Shown one piece after another: positions 63,341-64,000 of a stretch of DNA of 64,000 nt. The translations under genes were made by a program, and so were the position numbers. The notes under the pieces were generated by a model. It did no database searches. It saw only the letters and a list, made by a program, of their open reading frames with translations, and was not told the origin of the DNA. The DNA is from Meiothermus taiwanensis DSM 14542 (GTDB lineage Bacteria; Deinococcota; Deinococci; Deinococcales; Thermaceae), in NCBI GenBank assembly GCA_000482765.1, contig AXWR01000001.1, positions 62,001 through 126,000 on the forward strand, given 5' to 3'. The first letter of the stretch is position 1. The number at the start of each line of letters is the position of its first letter.

Positions 63341-64000
63341 ATGCGAATCCGGTTTTGGCTCACCCTGGGGCTAGCCCTCCTGCTATCCTGGGCTCTGGCC
63401 CAGCCCCGCACCCTGATTATTGCCCAGGGCACCGACCCCACCTCGCTGGACGCCCCCCTGGCCACCGACTCGCCTTCCGGAACAGTGGTGAGTCATGTGG
63501 TGGAAACCCTGTTTGAGTACACCCCCGACGGCAAAATTGTGCCCTTGCTGGTCGAGCGCTACAGCTTTAGCAGCGACCGCAAAACGCTGACCCTGTTCCT
63601 TCGCAAAGGCATCAAGTTCCACGACGGCACCGATTTCAACGCCGAGGCGGTGAAGTTTAACCTCGAGCGCCTGATCTCCCCCGAGCTGGCCTCCTCGTTT
63701 GCCTTCCTGCTGCGCGGCCGGGTGAGCGCCTTCGAGGTAGTGGACAGCCACACCCTGCGCCTGCGCATGCCCGAGCCCTTCGCTCCAGTGCTGGCGCACC
63801 TCTCCCACGGCTCCACCGGGATCCAAAGCCCAGCCGCCATCCGGCGTTTGGGCGCAGGTTACCGCGACAACCCAGTAGGCACCGGCCCCTACAAGTTCGA
63901 CCGTTGGCAGAAAGGGCAGTTTGTGGAGCTGGTGCGCAACGAGGAGTACTGGGGTAAAAAGCCGGCCATCGAGCGCCTGCGCTTCCTGGCTGTACCGGAG
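63341..64000 (+). CDS. ABC transporter substrate-binding protein, family 5 (3'-truncated by window edge)
   Basis: The gene starts at ATG 63341 with AAGGAGGAA eight bases upstream and runs off the right edge (220 residues visible). Signal peptide MRIRFWLTLGLALLLSWALA. The oligopeptide/nickel-binding fold is shown by TLIIAQGTDPTSLDAPLATD, FEYTPDGKIVPLLVERYSFS, LTLFLRKGIKFHDGTDFNAE and GTGPYKFDRWQKGQFVELVR. Ligands of this family are di- and oligopeptides, nickel or sugars. A TTGCAG/CTGCAA inverted repeat lies just upstream of the ribosome site. Confidence 0.94.
   Translation, partial: MRIRFWLTLGLALLLSWALAQPRTLIIAQGTDPTSLDAPLATDSPSGTVVSHVVETLFEYTPDGKIVPLLVERYSFSSDRKTLTLFLRKGIKFHDGTDFNAEAVKFNLERLISPELASSFAFLLRGRVSAFEVVDSHTLRLRMPEPFAPVLAHLSHGSTGIQSPAAIRRLGAGYRDNPVGTGPYKFDRWQKGQFVELVRNEEYWGKKPAIERLRFLAVPE

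Overview
The window reads as a chromosomal segment of a moderately thermophilic Deinococcus-Thermus bacterium, most likely Meiothermus. This rests on general features: high GC (about 63%), a 307-residue stand-alone proline dehydrogenase next to a P5C dehydrogenase, a TmrAB-like heterodimeric ABC exporter, and many genes whose -10 box lies only 6-10 bases before the start codon (leaderless mRNAs). The palindrome CTCGAG is also strongly over-used. No phage, insertion sequence, CRISPR array or replication origin is visible. The species call is inference.

Layout. 1-13 kb: end of a glutaryl-CoA dehydrogenase gene, guaB, an exported C39-like protease with TPR repeats, an arsenic pair (arsC and an ArsN2-type acetyltransferase), a DinB-fold protein, a DUF418 membrane protein, a YbjQ protein, lutAB, a secreted lipoprotein subtilase, trpF, a small unknown gene, tRNA-Asp and tRNA-Phe, and uppS. 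13-25 kb: a DUF4010 membrane protein, an SMR exporter, a NarL-type regulator, an M20 peptidase, the TmrB/TmrA-like exporter pair, and an 881-residue coiled-coil protein ending in a Roadblock-like domain. 25-40 kb: a C26 amidotransferase overlapping lysA head to head, SCO1, mazG, a CoA-pyrophosphatase-type Nudix enzyme, PaaX regulator, MATE exporter, class III aminotransferase, folC, VWA protein, NPD-type flavoprotein, family 5 uracil-DNA glycosylase, aquaporin and HD protein. 40-50 kb: a low-GC NYN-domain gene, the proline catabolic operon gntR-proDH-pruA with a palindromic operator, metK, a four-GAF HD-GYP protein, a DUF4127 protein and a Tat-exported 5'-nucleotidase. 51-64 kb: two tandem PQQ-type sugar dehydrogenases, an outer-membrane-like protein, glnA, the livK / livHMGF branched-chain amino acid transporter followed by cupin and GNAT genes, a YkvA protein, and the start of a family 5 oligopeptide-binding protein.

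How it fits together. Much of the content serves amino-acid and peptide use: liv transporter, peptide-binding protein, proline to glutamate, glutamine synthetase, lactate oxidation (lutAB) and aromatic/lysine-type acyl-CoA oxidation (gcdH; PaaX suggests phenylacetate regulation elsewhere). A second theme is export and detoxification (TmrAB-like, MATE, SMR, arsenic pair).

The most unusual non-coding content is a family of at least eight copies of a modular palindromic repeat (about 80-190 bp) in intergenic spaces. It has TACCAGATTC/GAATCCGGTA ends, an inner 15-bp perfect inverted repeat, and a second hairpin whose stem sequence changes while its pairing is kept. Other leads are the coiled-coil/Roadblock protein, a 16-bp direct repeat upstream of livK, a 13-bp stem between the two tRNAs, and the overlapping divergent starts of lysA and the C26 gene.
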